Assembly (NCBI RefSeq): GCF_004322775.1
Contig: NZ_CP036403.1
Location: 1,736,001 to 1,800,000 of the forward strand
DNA length: 64,000 bases
DNA from: Ornithinimicrobium sufpigmenti
GTDB lineage: Bacteria; Actinomycetota; Actinomycetes; Actinomycetales; Dermatophilaceae
Direction: 5' to 3'
Shown here: positions 18,301 to 25,990 of the stretch, one piece after another
Position numbering within the stretch: position 1 is the stretch's first letter
Layout of the letters: each line of letters starts with the position of its first letter
Program-made: the position numbers and the translations under genes
Notes under the pieces: generated by a model
Databases searched by the model: none
Seen by the model: only the letters and a program-made list of their open reading frames with translations
What the model was told of the DNA's origin: nothing

Positions 18301-18904
18301 CGGCCAGCCGCCCGCCGGTCTCGTACTGACGCTGCGCCTGGCGCTGGGTGGCCCACCCGAGGAGTGCGGCGAAGATCGGCACCAGGGGCAAGGTGAGCAG
18401 CACGACGAGCGCCGAGGGACCGTCGATGAGGGCCATGGCGGTCAGCACCCCGGCAGGAAGAACCGCGGCCACCACCACCGAGGGCAGGTACCCGGAGAAC
18501 CAGGACCGCAACGGATCCAGCCCGGTCGATATCAGCGTGCCCACATCAACTGGGTCGGGGCCGGCACCGATGCTGGCCAACCAGGCTGGGCCGCGCTGTT
18601 CAACCCGGTCCAGGGCACGGCGCCGCACGTCTGCGATCACTCGACAGGACGCGGCGTGTGCCACCAGTGGCTGCAGCCAGTCGATCAGCACCCGCAGGGC
18701 CAGGCAGGCACCGAGCAGCACGAGCGCGGAGCCCGTCGCCTCGGCGCTTGCGGTCAGCACCTGCACGACGAGGTGGGCAGCAGCCAGCGCGGTGGCGACG
18801 GGCAGCGCCGCGGACAGCAAGGAGAGCACCGTCAGGACACCGATCGGGTCGGCGGCGGGACGCGAGAGCCGAAGCAGCCTCGTATCCAGCGGGCCGCGGC
18901 TCAT
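15398..18904 (-). CDS. cydDC: Fused CydDC ABC exporter for cytochrome bd assembly
   Basis: A 1168-residue protein with two complete ABC half-transporters in one chain, CydD first and CydC second. The first ATPase has GPSGGGKST, LSAGQLQRIALARALR and LLLDEPTAHLDP. The second has GNSGAGKST, MSGGERRRLTIARALL and LVLDEPTEGLDQ. Each is preceded by about six hydrophobic helices, and a His/Gln/Ser-rich linker joins them near residues 590-620. Family members export thiols or handle haem and are needed for cytochrome bd assembly. I use the ATG at 18904, which overlaps the cydB stop (ATGA), rather than an upstream extension. Fusion of CydD and CydC is common in actinobacteria. It is the last gene of a cydA-cydB-cydDC operon. 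Confidence 0.95.
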   Translation of the reverse strand: MSRGPLDTRLLRLSRPAADPIGVLTVLSLLSAALPVATALAAAHLVVQVLTASAEATGSALVLLGACLALRVLIDWLQPLVAHAASCRVIADVRRRALDRVEQRGPAWLASIGAGPDPVDVGTLISTGLDPLRSWFSGYLPSVVVAAVLPAGVLTAMALIDGPSALVVLLTLPLVPIFAALLGWATQRQAQRQYETGGRLAGYFLDVVRGLPTLRLVNRAERQTGAVREVSEQYRGATMKVLTVAFLSSTALDLVASLSVGLVAVEAGVRLAQDQMGLWPALAVILLAPEAYRPLREAGAQFHDSAQASAVADQLEQLDGEDRSPDGPRPRPVVGHRAGPSPSNPVQQGRQAGHQAPVLLRARGLVVHYPGRRTRALDLPELELRRGELLAVTGPSGGGKSTLLRVLARTQDTRSGQVHVVTSTGDEPAVEYVPQRPTLPQARTVAQALLQAPGEVVGDQDLIEALGVVGLRAEDLSQGLSTPLGDDGQGLSAGQLQRIALARALRVAKEHLDRQRDIILLLDEPTAHLDPVAERNIVHELAQLAHRGGTILAAAHRAALIRAASRVIDLQHSAPTVEEPAAHHGQTAGTPAEQQDSSPSPVTHRIRGWWSRRSVQARYVISAALGAGSLLAGVALTAAASWMIVRAADQPPILTLSLAAVAVRACAIARPLLRYLERLTAHDTGLSHLAQWRSGVVADLIPRVPGPLTPRRGALLSRVVDDVDVRLSGLIRGRLPLASATIALLIIALATYWLLPQAVLPLAGGLLVSAVLAPLVAAWTAHRSETPRVQARSNLLEAVVETLEGAEELHGQRGAHLRAAVTTRAAQLDAAEQRAAHAHGLSAGLAQVGLAATILATAAVAATAWRDGQISAEVVGVLILAALTLGEATLAISPAVRAIVLGRCARDRLTALRSVPPAATDPDNPRTLATAVPLAVDLEAVRAGWDPAKPALRDLDLHLEPGQAVLVHGNSGAGKSTLAALLLGLLDPVAGTVTLGGLRTTQLDGQTVRERVALAGQYDHIFATTLRENLRLAQPHATDNALTNVLAQVQLGDWFTSLEHGLDTWLDSGGRVMSGGERRRLTIARALLRDSDVLVLDEPTEGLDQDTAEALMHKLLADAVARQRTIIVLTHLDAGMEIITDRQQLSNGQLSRLSRHRSPLATAPLPTP

Positions 18905-19902
18905 GTCACCACCCGCTCGCTGCTCACCCGACGCCGGAAGACCCAGTAGGCGAAGGCCTGATAGGCCAGCACCCCGGGCAGGATGACCACACCTGCAGCC
19001 GTGATGGTGCCCAGCGCGGTGTCGCTGGCCGCGGCCCCCGGCAGGGTCAGCGACCACGCCGGGTCCAGTGTGCTGGGCATGAGCACCGGCAGGGAGGCGG
19101 TGAAGACGACCACCACCACGGCCGCGACCAGGACGCTGCAGATACCAAAGGCCCAGCCCTCACGCCGGTACCGGGCGGTGAGCGTGACCAGCAGAAGCGA
19201 CGCGATCACCACCATGGCCGCCAGCCAACCGACCACCCCGGTCACTCCCCCCAGGGCCACCAGCGCGACAAGTACCGCTGCCAGTGGGGGCACGATCATT
19301 CGGGCCCGCTCACGAACGGGCCCGGTGGTGCGCAGCGCCAGGTAGGTTGCGCCCAGCAGGCAGGCAGCCGCCACCCCGGCCCCAGCTCCTACCAGTGCCC
19401 CAGGCTGGGCCACTACCCCCAAGGTGCGGGCTAGTGCGCCTCCCGCGCCGACCGCGACCTCGCCATCTGCTCCGATTGCCAGTCCACCGGGCAGAACGCC
19501 GAGCATGCCCCCGAAGGCGGCCGCGCACAGTAGTGAGCAGGCGGCCAGGATCCTCTCGCACCGGCGCCGCCAGATGGGGTCGTCCTTCTTTCCCCGGAAC
19601 TCCAGGGCGACCCCGCGCCCGGCCAGGGCCAGCAGGATGATCACCATCGGCAGGTACAGGCCCGACAGCAATGCCGCGTACCAGTCGGGGAACGCGGCAA
19701 AGGTGGCACCGATGGCAGCGACCAGCCAGACCTCGTTGCCGTCCCAGACTGGGCCGATCGTGGTCAGGGCAGCGCCGCGTTGATGGGAGTCTCGGCCCAC
19801 GACAGGGGTGAGTATCCCGACACCGAAGTCGAAGCCTTCCAGCACGAAGAACAGCACCCAGCACAGCACTATCAGCGCGAACCACAGGGTGGGCAGATCC
19901 AT
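18901..19902 (-). CDS. cydB: Cytochrome bd ubiquinol/menaquinol oxidase subunit II
   Basis: Membrane subunit of 333 residues, the usual length. The start MDLPTLWFALIVLCWVLFFVLEGFDFGVG and the block GPVWDGNEVWLVAAIGATFAAFPDWY, both conserved in CydB (shown here as landmarks near residues 1-30 and 50-76), are clear. Eight to nine hydrophobic helices follow. It pairs with CydA to form a terminal oxidase that reduces oxygen without a copper centre. It lies 18 bases after cydA and overlaps cydDC by four bases, so the three are co-transcribed. Confidence 0.96.
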   Translation of the reverse strand: MDLPTLWFALIVLCWVLFFVLEGFDFGVGILTPVVGRDSHQRGAALTTIGPVWDGNEVWLVAAIGATFAAFPDWYAALLSGLYLPMVIILLALAGRGVALEFRGKKDDPIWRRRCERILAACSLLCAAAFGGMLGVLPGGLAIGADGEVAVGAGGALARTLGVVAQPGALVGAGAGVAAACLLGATYLALRTTGPVRERARMIVPPLAAVLVALVALGGVTGVVGWLAAMVVIASLLLVTLTARYRREGWAFGICSVLVAAVVVVVFTASLPVLMPSTLDPAWSLTLPGAAASDTALGTITAAGVVILPGVLAYQAFAYWVFRRRVSSERVVT

Positions 19903-19920
19903 CGTCGTCCTCCGGGTCGA

Positions 19921-21402
19921 TCAGTAGCTGGGCGCGGTCGGTGCGGGGCTGGGGTGTCGCCCCGCCGAGCCCGAAGTCCCCGCTGGATCCGGCGGTGGGT
20001 CGCTCTCGTCGAGGTGATCGGGTGGCGCGGAGAGGTCCAATCGCGCGAGATGACCCACCAGGCGCAGCCACACCACAGCGAGCACTCCGTATACCGCGGC
20101 GAAGCCGATCAAGGACAGGACTGCTTCGGTGGGGGTCAGGCCCGGGGAGACGCCATCCTGGGTGCGGAACAGGCCAAAGACCAACCAGGGCTGACGGGCG
20201 GTCTCGGTGAAGATCCAGCCGAAGGTGTTGGCGGCCATCGGCATCAGCGGTACCAGCGGCAGCAAGCGTAAGGTCCAGCGTCCCAGGAGTGAGGTTGGAT
20301 CGAGCTCGCGTTGGCGCCGGGTCTTGGCCAGGACCAGCAGGGCGATCACTGCAGCCAGTACCCCGAAGCCGATCATCAGGCGGAAGCTCCAGTAGGCCAC
20401 CGGTATCCACGGCATGTAGTCCCCGGGCCCGTACAGCTCGGTGTACTGACTTTGCAGCTCGGCAAGGCCCTGCACCGTCGCGTTGGGGTCACCGGCCGCC
20501 AGGATGGAGAGCAGGTAGGGGATGTCGATGGAGAAGAACGGCTCGGGTGAACCGGGAGCACCGATGGCGAATATCGAGAACGGTGCCCCGGTTTGAGTGG
20601 TGTACAGCGCCTCTGCGGCTGCCATCTTCATCGGCTGCACCTTGGTGATCACCTTGCCCAGCACGTCGCCGCTCACCGCTACCGCGGCCCCTCCCACCAG
20701 GGTGATCCATGCCCCCAACCGGGCCAGCACCCGCCACGAGGCGTGATCGCGGTGCGCCCTGTCGGCGCTCTTGCCCCAGGCCCGCCGTGCCCCGATGGCC
20801 AGCAGCAACGCCCCACCGACCATCGCCGCCCCGGCCATCGTGTGGGGAAACGCCGCCAAGTTCACCTCGTTGAGCAGCAGATCGACGAAGTTGCCCAGCT
20901 CGGCGCGCCCCGTTTCGGGATTGATCGTGTAGGCCACCGGGTTTTGCATGAAGGAGTTGGCCGCCAAGATGACGAACGCGGAGATCGCAGTGCCTACCGC
21001 GACGATCCAGATGGTGGCCAGGTGCACCTTCTTCGGCAGGCGGTCCCAGCCGAAGAACCACAGCCCGAGGAAGGTCGCCTCCAGGAAGAAGGCGAGCATC
21101 CCCTCGATGGCCAGCGTCGGACCGAACACGTCGCCGTAGAACCGGGCAAAAGCGCTCCACGACAAGCCGAACTGGAACTCCTGGACCAGTCCGGTTACCA
21201 CGCCGACGACGAAGGTGGCCATCAACAGCTTGCCGACCAGCATCGTCATATCGCGGTAGGCCTGCCGCCCGGTACGCAACCAGGCAGTCTGCAGCCCAGC
21301 CGTCGTGACCGCCAGCGCGATCGAGAGCGGCACGAAGAAGTAGTGGTAGATGGTCACCACCGCGAACTGCAGCCGCGTGATGTCCACCGTCTCGATATCC
21401 AT
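19921..21402 (-). CDS. cydA: Cytochrome bd oxidase subunit I
   Basis: Haem-bearing catalytic subunit of 493 residues. The N-terminal block LQFAVVTIYHYFFVPLSIAL carries the conserved His haem ligand; FGLSWSAFARFYGDVFG, SFMQNPVAYTINPETGRAE and RQPWLVFGLFRTQDGVSP are further family landmarks. The Q-loop between helices 6 and 7 is of the short type common in Gram-positive bacteria. A Pro/Ser/Asp-rich tail closes the protein. Cytochrome bd is a quinol oxidase without copper, so carrying it inside a copper island makes sense if copper damages or disturbs haem-copper oxidases. The divergent BlaI-type regulator 100 bases away is the obvious candidate controller. Confidence 0.96.
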   Translation of the reverse strand: MDIETVDITRLQFAVVTIYHYFFVPLSIALAVTTAGLQTAWLRTGRQAYRDMTMLVGKLLMATFVVGVVTGLVQEFQFGLSWSAFARFYGDVFGPTLAIEGMLAFFLEATFLGLWFFGWDRLPKKVHLATIWIVAVGTAISAFVILAANSFMQNPVAYTINPETGRAELGNFVDLLLNEVNLAAFPHTMAGAAMVGGALLLAIGARRAWGKSADRAHRDHASWRVLARLGAWITLVGGAAVAVSGDVLGKVITKVQPMKMAAAEALYTTQTGAPFSIFAIGAPGSPEPFFSIDIPYLLSILAAGDPNATVQGLAELQSQYTELYGPGDYMPWIPVAYWSFRLMIGFGVLAAVIALLVLAKTRRQRELDPTSLLGRWTLRLLPLVPLMPMAANTFGWIFTETARQPWLVFGLFRTQDGVSPGLTPTEAVLSLIGFAAVYGVLAVVWLRLVGHLARLDLSAPPDHLDESDPPPDPAGTSGSAGRHPSPAPTAPSY

Positions 21403-21445
21403 CGCGCACCTCCACTACCAGAGACCAACGTCCGACGGGGCCGTC

Positions 21446-21456
21446 GTAGACACTAC
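21446..21456. promoter_or_regulatory. Possible BlaI/CopY-type operator between cydA and blaI
   Basis: GTAG-ACA-CTAC forms a perfect 11-base palindrome between the divergent cydA and blaI-like genes. BlaI/CopY repressors recognise TAC/GTA-rich dyads, and further GTCGTA motifs lie at 21463-21468 and 21478-21483. This could let the repressor control both directions. Confidence 0.4.
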
Positions 21457-21503
21457 ACGCTGTCGTACTTCGATTCGTCGTAGGCCCGGGTTACGCTGCT
21501 CAC

Positions 21504-21878
21504 ATGGCGATGGGTGAGCTGGAGAAGGCCGTGATGGCCGAGTTGTGGGCTGCAGATGCGCCGCGCACCGTGCGTGAAGTTCATGCCAGCCTCAGCTCGC
21601 AGCGGTCGCTGGCGTACACGACCGTGATGACGGTGCTCGGGCGCCTGGCCAAGAAGGGCGTGGTTCACCAGGAACGCCACGGGCGCGCCTACCGGTACTC
21701 ACCGGTGCGCAACCGCGAGGAGATGACTGCCGAACTGATGCTGGACGCGATGCGCACCAGCAGTGACCTGGGCAACAGGGAGGCCGCGCTGCAGCATTTC
21801 GTCGGGCAGGTGAGCCCCCGAGAGGCCGAAGTCATTCGCGCCGCGCTGTCCCGCGCACCGGCCGACCCCCACTCTTAG
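21504..21878 (+). CDS. BlaI/MecI/CopY-family repressor
   Basis: Winged-helix repressor of 124 residues. The start MAMGELEKAVMAELWAAD, then PRTVREVHASLSSQRSLAYT and TVMTVLGRLAKKGVVHQERH, and then GRAYRYSPVRNREEMTAELM, follow the family from end to end. No CopY-type CxC metal hook is present at the C-terminus, so direct copper sensing is unlikely. BlaI proteins are normally removed from DNA by cleavage triggered by a membrane M56 protease, and such a gene follows 10 bases later. In mycobacteria the equivalent pair responds to cell-envelope or respiratory stress. Regulation of cydA is inferred from divergence. Confidence 0.92.
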   Translation: MAMGELEKAVMAELWAADAPRTVREVHASLSSQRSLAYTTVMTVLGRLAKKGVVHQERHGRAYRYSPVRNREEMTAELMLDAMRTSSDLGNREAALQHFVGQVSPREAEVIRAALSRAPADPHS

Positions 21879-21888
21879 CCCGCACTCC

Positions 21889-22791
21889 GTGGCCGGGTTG
21901 CTGCTCGGCCTGCTGGCGATCGTCCTGTCCGGGCCGCTGCCCAGCGCACTGTCCCGCAGCCGGTGGCCCGAGCGGGTTCCACGCGCTGCGCTGGTGCTGT
22001 GGCAAGCGGTCGCTCTGGCGGCCGTCCTGGCCGCGATCGGTAGCGTGCTGGCCACCCCCGAGGAGCTGTTGCGGCACCTGAGCGGGCACGCCGAGATCGA
22101 ACTGCGGGCCGGCGTCGTGGTCGCAGCGGGCATCGCTGTGGTGCTCGCCGCCACCATCGTGCTGCGGCTCGCGGTCGTGGTCATCAGGCTAGGGCTGGGA
22201 ACCAGGCGCCGGCGCCAGCGCCAGCGCGACATGCTCGACCTGCTCCACACGGCCAGCTCGGCTGATCTTCACCTGCATGTGCTGTCCGGGGACGTGCCGC
22301 TGGCCTACTGCGTGCCTGGGCGCCAGCCGAAAGTAGTGGTCAGCGCGGCCACACTGAACCTGCTCTCACCGGAGCAAACCGCTGCTGTCGTGGCCCATGA
22401 GCGCGCCCACCTGCGGGCCCGCCACGATCTGGTACTCGAGGCGTTCAGCGCCCTGCACGTGGCCTTCCCACGGTTTGTCCGAAGCAAAGCCGCACTGGAT
22501 GCGGTGAACCAGCTGTTGGAGATGCTCGCCGATGATGACGCCGCTCGACGAGTTGGCCCTGCTCGGTTGCACCAGGCACTGGAGAAGTTGTCGCACACCG
22601 CCGGCACCGAGGGGGTGGTGGTGCGTAGCCAGCGACTGCAGTCTTGCCTAACACCGACCGAGCAGGTTTCTTCCCGGCTGGTGAGCACGCTGGCCTACAT
22701 TGGGGCGGTGGCGGTCCTGGCGGTACCGACCATCACGGTGGTCACTCCGTGGTTGACCGGCGCACTGGCCGCCGCGGGGTTCCTTATCTGA
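21889..22791 (+). CDS. M56-family membrane metalloprotease (BlaR1-like)
   Basis: Membrane protease of 300 residues with the zinc motif VVAHERAHLRARHD (HExxH) near residue 170 and three hydrophobic helices before it, plus a helical pair at the C-terminus. There is no penicillin-binding sensor domain, as in the short actinobacterial relatives. The GTG at 21889 lies just after the repressor stop, so the pair is co-transcribed. Its expected task is to cleave the BlaI-type repressor when the inducing stress is sensed. The inducer is not evident. Confidence 0.9.
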   Translation: MAGLLLGLLAIVLSGPLPSALSRSRWPERVPRAALVLWQAVALAAVLAAIGSVLATPEELLRHLSGHAEIELRAGVVVAAGIAVVLAATIVLRLAVVVIRLGLGTRRRRQRQRDMLDLLHTASSADLHLHVLSGDVPLAYCVPGRQPKVVVSAATLNLLSPEQTAAVVAHERAHLRARHDLVLEAFSALHVAFPRFVRSKAALDAVNQLLEMLADDDAARRVGPARLHQALEKLSHTAGTEGVVVRSQRLQSCLTPTEQVSSRLVSTLAYIGAVAVLAVPTITVVTPWLTGALAAAGFLI

Positions 22792-22819
22792 TCGGCGTCA
22801 TCGGCCCGGGCCCACGGTC

Positions 22820-23411
22820 TTGGAGACGTACTACAGGTCGTCGGCTGAGCACGACCCGGTCGTCGAGCCATTGGTGAAGGCGGAGCCCCAGCTGGAGCTA
22901 CTCGCGGAACAGCGCCCCACCGAACCCGCCGAGCCGGCCGAACCCGCGCCGGCGTTCGTGCTGCCGCTGGCCCAGAACGTCTTTCGGGTGTCATCGTCCT
23001 ACGGGGGACGGGCCGACCCGTTCAACGGGGCAGCGGCCTTCCATGAGGGAGTGGACCTGGCCGCGCCGATGGACACCCCGATCTACGCCGTCGCCGACGG
23101 GGGTGGTGGACTATGTGGGCCCGGGCAAGGACGGGCGGTCCAGCATGATCATCGTCATCGCCCACGAGGTCGAGGGGCAGCGGGTCTACAGCTGGTACAA
23201 CCACATGTACGCCGATGACCTCTACGTCCAGGAGGGCCAAGAAGTGGCCGGCGGCGAGGTCATCGCCGGCGTCGGTTCTAACGGCAGGTCCACCGGCCCG
23301 CATCTGCACTTCGAGATCCACACCGACGACGAGCTGACCACCACAGACCCGCTGACGTGGCTGCAAGACCAGGGCGCAGTGGACATCAGCGCATTGCCGT
23401 GCTGCCCCTGA
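22820..23411 (+). pseudogene. M23-family peptidase (LytM), frameshifted
   Basis: The first frame gives FRVSSSYGGRADPFNGAAAF followed by HEGVDLAAPMDTPIYAVADG, with the first zinc His and Asp of a LytM peptidase. After the G-rich stretch near 23098-23110 the homology moves to another frame with GVVDYVGPGKDGRSS, VYSWYNHMYADDLYVQEGQE and STGPHLHFEIH, carrying the remaining HxH zinc ligands. A single indel in a G-run explains this, so it is either a recent mutation or a read error. The upstream part begins near a TTG at 22820 and seems short of a signal peptide. In these islands an M23 peptidase often follows the BlaI-M56 pair and would act on peptidoglycan. Confidence 0.8.
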
Positions 23412-23533
23412 CCCTGAGTCGGGACGGACAAACTTCTGGCAGTATCGGTTGGGCCTGCCCGGACCCGGACGTAAGTCTGCACCGCCAGGAGCTCAGGCGG
23501 CTGATGCTCACGTCGCATCTTGGAGGTGCCCCG

Positions 23534-24055
23534 ATGCCAGGAAGGTCAGAACTGACCCGTCAGCAGCTCGCCGGTGGACCAGTGGCCAGTGTCATCACCA
23601 CCGCGCAATGGCTGGCTATGAAGTCCTTTGTCGTCGTCGGAGTCTTTGCCATCATCGGTGGTGGACTTGTTGCCGCTGTTACCGGTCCCCTCGGCTTTGC
23701 CAACGGATCCTGGGTGGCGGCCTATCTGGTGTTGGTGGCCGGTGTCCCGCAGGTCGCGTTGGGCGGGGGACAGGCCATGCTCGCCGCTACTGTCCCCTCC
23801 GGTCGGCGTCGCGGCTGGCAACTGTTCTTCTACAACGCCGCCAACGTCGCAGTGCTCGCTGGCACCCTGACCGGTGCGGTGGTCGTGGTCATGGCAGGCG
23901 GGGCGATGCTGTTCGTTGCCCTCGTGCTGTTCCTCCTCGCAGTACCTCGCGGGCACACACGCCGGTGGCCCCTGATGATCTACCGGGGGCTCATCGTCGT
24001 GCTGGCAGTGAGTATCCCGGTAGGTCTAGTGCTGTCAGCTCTACGCCATGGCTGA
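23534..24055 (+). CDS. Four-to-five-helix membrane protein of unknown role
   Basis: A 173-residue hydrophobic protein. Helices lie near residues 27-50, 58-80, 100-135 and 145-168, with short charged loops. The ATG at 23534 follows GGAGGTG at the normal distance; a longer reading from 23357 is not supported. No family motif is recognised. It stands alone between the M23 remnant and the decayed lnt, in the direction of the BlaI-M56 unit, and may belong to the same stress response. Confidence 0.7.
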   Translation: MPGRSELTRQQLAGGPVASVITTAQWLAMKSFVVVGVFAIIGGGLVAAVTGPLGFANGSWVAAYLVLVAGVPQVALGGGQAMLAATVPSGRRRGWQLFFYNAANVAVLAGTLTGAVVVVMAGGAMLFVALVLFLLAVPRGHTRRWPLMIYRGLIVVLAVSIPVGLVLSALRHG

Positions 24056-24166
24056 CCTGGGCTGAGTTGGCCGCGGGCCAGCTTTCCGGGATGAGCTGTA
24101 CCGCGACCGTCATGGCGTGGTGCGCACTGGTTGGAAGGACCGGAGGGGAAAAGCACCTGGCGAGGG

Positions 24167-24930
24167 CTATGTGCGCGGATTGCCTGCGTGGCCGGTGGCT
24201 AGGTACTCGGGCGTCCGAAGGTGGGGGACCGTCCGGTGCACCGGGTGCGGCGGCCCAGTAGGCCGGCCGTCACGCCTGGCAGCAGCCAGCACCCAGGCGG
24301 TCACCTCGGGTGCCGCGCCGAGCCGCGCGGCTGGCGTCAAAGTGGTGCGCAGCGGCAGCGTGGCGGTCAGTTCCTCGGCGGTGAACAGTCCGCTGCGCTG
24401 GGTCATGGCCCCGTCGGGCATGATGACGCCGCTGATGCCGACGGTGGAGATCTGGATCGTTGCCCGGCCGTGCTCCACCGCGGAAGCGCGACATCGCCAG
24501 TCGCTGGGTCGACTCTGGGGAGTAACCGAAGGAGGCGTTGTAGTCGGAATGATGATGAGTTCTCCGCTGGCAAGAACCCCTTCGCGGATCAGGTCGGCAT
24601 AGGCAACCTCGAAGCAGATGCCCACGGCGGCATCAACCACGCGCGAGAGTTCGACGGGCATGGACATGAGCGCCGGACCGGCCCCGGCTGCCATGTCGGT
24701 TCCGACCCGGTCGACCAGTGGGGTGATCTGCCGGAAGAAGTCCCGGTAGGGCACGTACTCCCCGAAGAGGACGGGATGCTACTTGGCGTGCCCAATAGAG
24801 GTGCGGAAGGAAGAACGCCAGACCCCATACCAGCCCACTCCCGCCCCTACCACCCCCACCACCCCCACCTCACGCGACGCGAGCAGCAGCAGCGCGACCC
24901 CGAGGTAGGCCAACGGCACCAGCCTCGATC
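24167..24930 (-). pseudogene. lnt: Decayed apolipoprotein N-acyltransferase
   Basis: Minus-strand pieces match Lnt, the enzyme that adds the third acyl chain to lipoproteins. The nitrilase-like part gives HPVLFGEYVPYRDFFRQITP, then VGICFEVAYADLIREGV with the catalytic Cys, then AVEHGRATIQISTVGISGVI. Upstream, membrane-domain scraps (PLAYLGVALLLLASRE) occur in other frames, a stop stands directly before HPVLFG, and the start is missing. The C-terminus is also altered. It is therefore non-functional. Its former presence, together with lspA at the window start, ties lipoprotein maturation to this island. Confidence 0.8.
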
Positions 24931-25072
24931 AGGAAAAGCATGGTTGGTCAGCCAGCCACCCGCCGCAGCCATCACCAGCGGGTATCAGCACAACCGGGGA
25001 GGCAGGCGTCAGCGGTCAACGGGTATCGGTACCAGGTAACGGTTCACGTGCCACAGCACCTATGGTGCTGGC

Positions 25073-25744
25073 ATGTCCGTCAAGATCCACACTTCCCGGA
25101 GCTCGCTGGCCCGATTGGCTGCGCTCGTATGCCTGCCGGCACTTGTCCTTGCTGTCGTCGTCGCCATGATGGTCGCGCTGGCCACGAGTGCGGCCGCGCA
25201 CGACACCATCATTGATGCCGAGCCGGCCCGGGACGCGGTGCTGGAGGCCGCACCCACCGAGATTGTGCTGACCTACAGTGCCGAGGTCCTGGATCTGCCG
25301 GCGGCCATTATCGTCACCGACGCCACCGGCGACGTCGTCGTCGAGGGCGCGCCGCGGGTCGAGGGGCGGTCGGTGGTCCTGGACCTGCCCCCTTCCCTGG
25401 CGAGCGGGACCTATGAGGTGTTGTGGTCGGTGGTCTCATCCGACGGGCACCGCACCGAGGACACCTACAGCTTCACGGTGGCCGCCAGTGAGGCCGCCGG
25501 GGACCCGCAGGCCACCACACCCGGCGGGCCGGCCAGTGAGACTCCTACCGCGGAGGCAGCCGCAGAGCCGACCACACCGACACCCGACGCCGCCGACGCC
25601 GCGGACGCCGCGGACGCCGCGGACGCCGCGGATGTCGAGTCTGCGGGGTCGGGGTGGCCTATCGGCCTCGTCCTGGTGCCGGTCGCTATCCTGGTCCTCG
25701 CCCTGATCGGTGCCCTCGTCTACCGCCGCGGGCGACAGCGCTAG
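25073..25744 (+). CDS. copC: CopC-domain copper-binding exported protein
   Basis: A 223-residue exported protein. The signal peptide (about residues 1-42) ends at SAAAHD, leaving His at the mature N-terminus, the key copper ligand of CopC. The beta-sandwich follows, with ASGTYEVLWSVVSSDGHRTE supplying the second conserved Asp and His. A Pro/Thr/Ala linker with five Asp-Ala-Ala units then leads to one transmembrane helix and a basic tail. The usual partner CopD should lie directly downstream; here only a truncated CopD-CtaG copy follows, behind an inverted repeat. Presumably the protein holds copper outside the membrane. Confidence 0.93.
   Translation: MSVKIHTSRSSLARLAALVCLPALVLAVVVAMMVALATSAAAHDTIIDAEPARDAVLEAAPTEIVLTYSAEVLDLPAAIIVTDATGDVVVEGAPRVEGRSVVLDLPPSLASGTYEVLWSVVSSDGHRTEDTYSFTVAASEAAGDPQATTPGGPASETPTAEAAAEPTTPTPDAADAADAADAADAADVESAGSGWPIGLVLVPVAILVLALIGALVYRRGRQR
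25587..25634 (+). repeat. Nine-base tandem repeat coding Asp-Ala-Ala
   Basis: The unit GACGCCGCG is repeated about five times with a single variant in the first copy, inside the CopC linker. It encodes a short acidic-alanine spacer between the copper domain and the membrane helix, and copy number is likely to vary between strains. Confidence 0.75.
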
Positions 25745-25902
25745 ACGGCTCGGGTGTGGAGGCAGGCCGGCAGGTGCGAGTTGTTGCACGGCATAGAGGC
25801 GGGCGTAGGCGCCCAGCGCCGCCGTCAGCGGGGTGGGGCGCCGCAGTGCGGCGCGTTCGCCGGTGGGCAGTGGCCCAGACGGGTGGTGAAGCCGTTGACC
25901 CA

Positions 25903-25990
25903 CACCTGAGTGTGCCAGTCTGAAAAGGCCCCACTTCAAGCCAGCACTACTGCTCCAAGTGGGGCCACTTCAGACTGGCACACTCAGGTG
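25903..25990. repeat. 34-base near-perfect inverted repeat, probable IS-end remnant
   Basis: Arms 25903-25936 and 25957-25990 are complementary at 32 of 34 positions around a 20-base loop. Each arm contains TGTGCCAGTCTGAA followed by GGCCCCACTT. Repeated ends of this kind resemble those of IS21-type elements, but no transposase is present, so the assignment is tentative. The right arm ends exactly where perfect identity with the first CopD-CtaG gene begins. Confidence 0.75.

Noticed and set aside
24840..24870. CCCCACC-type tandem repeat
   Set aside because: Lies inside the decayed lnt membrane part and is explained by relaxed selection; too short for a CRISPR or satellite.
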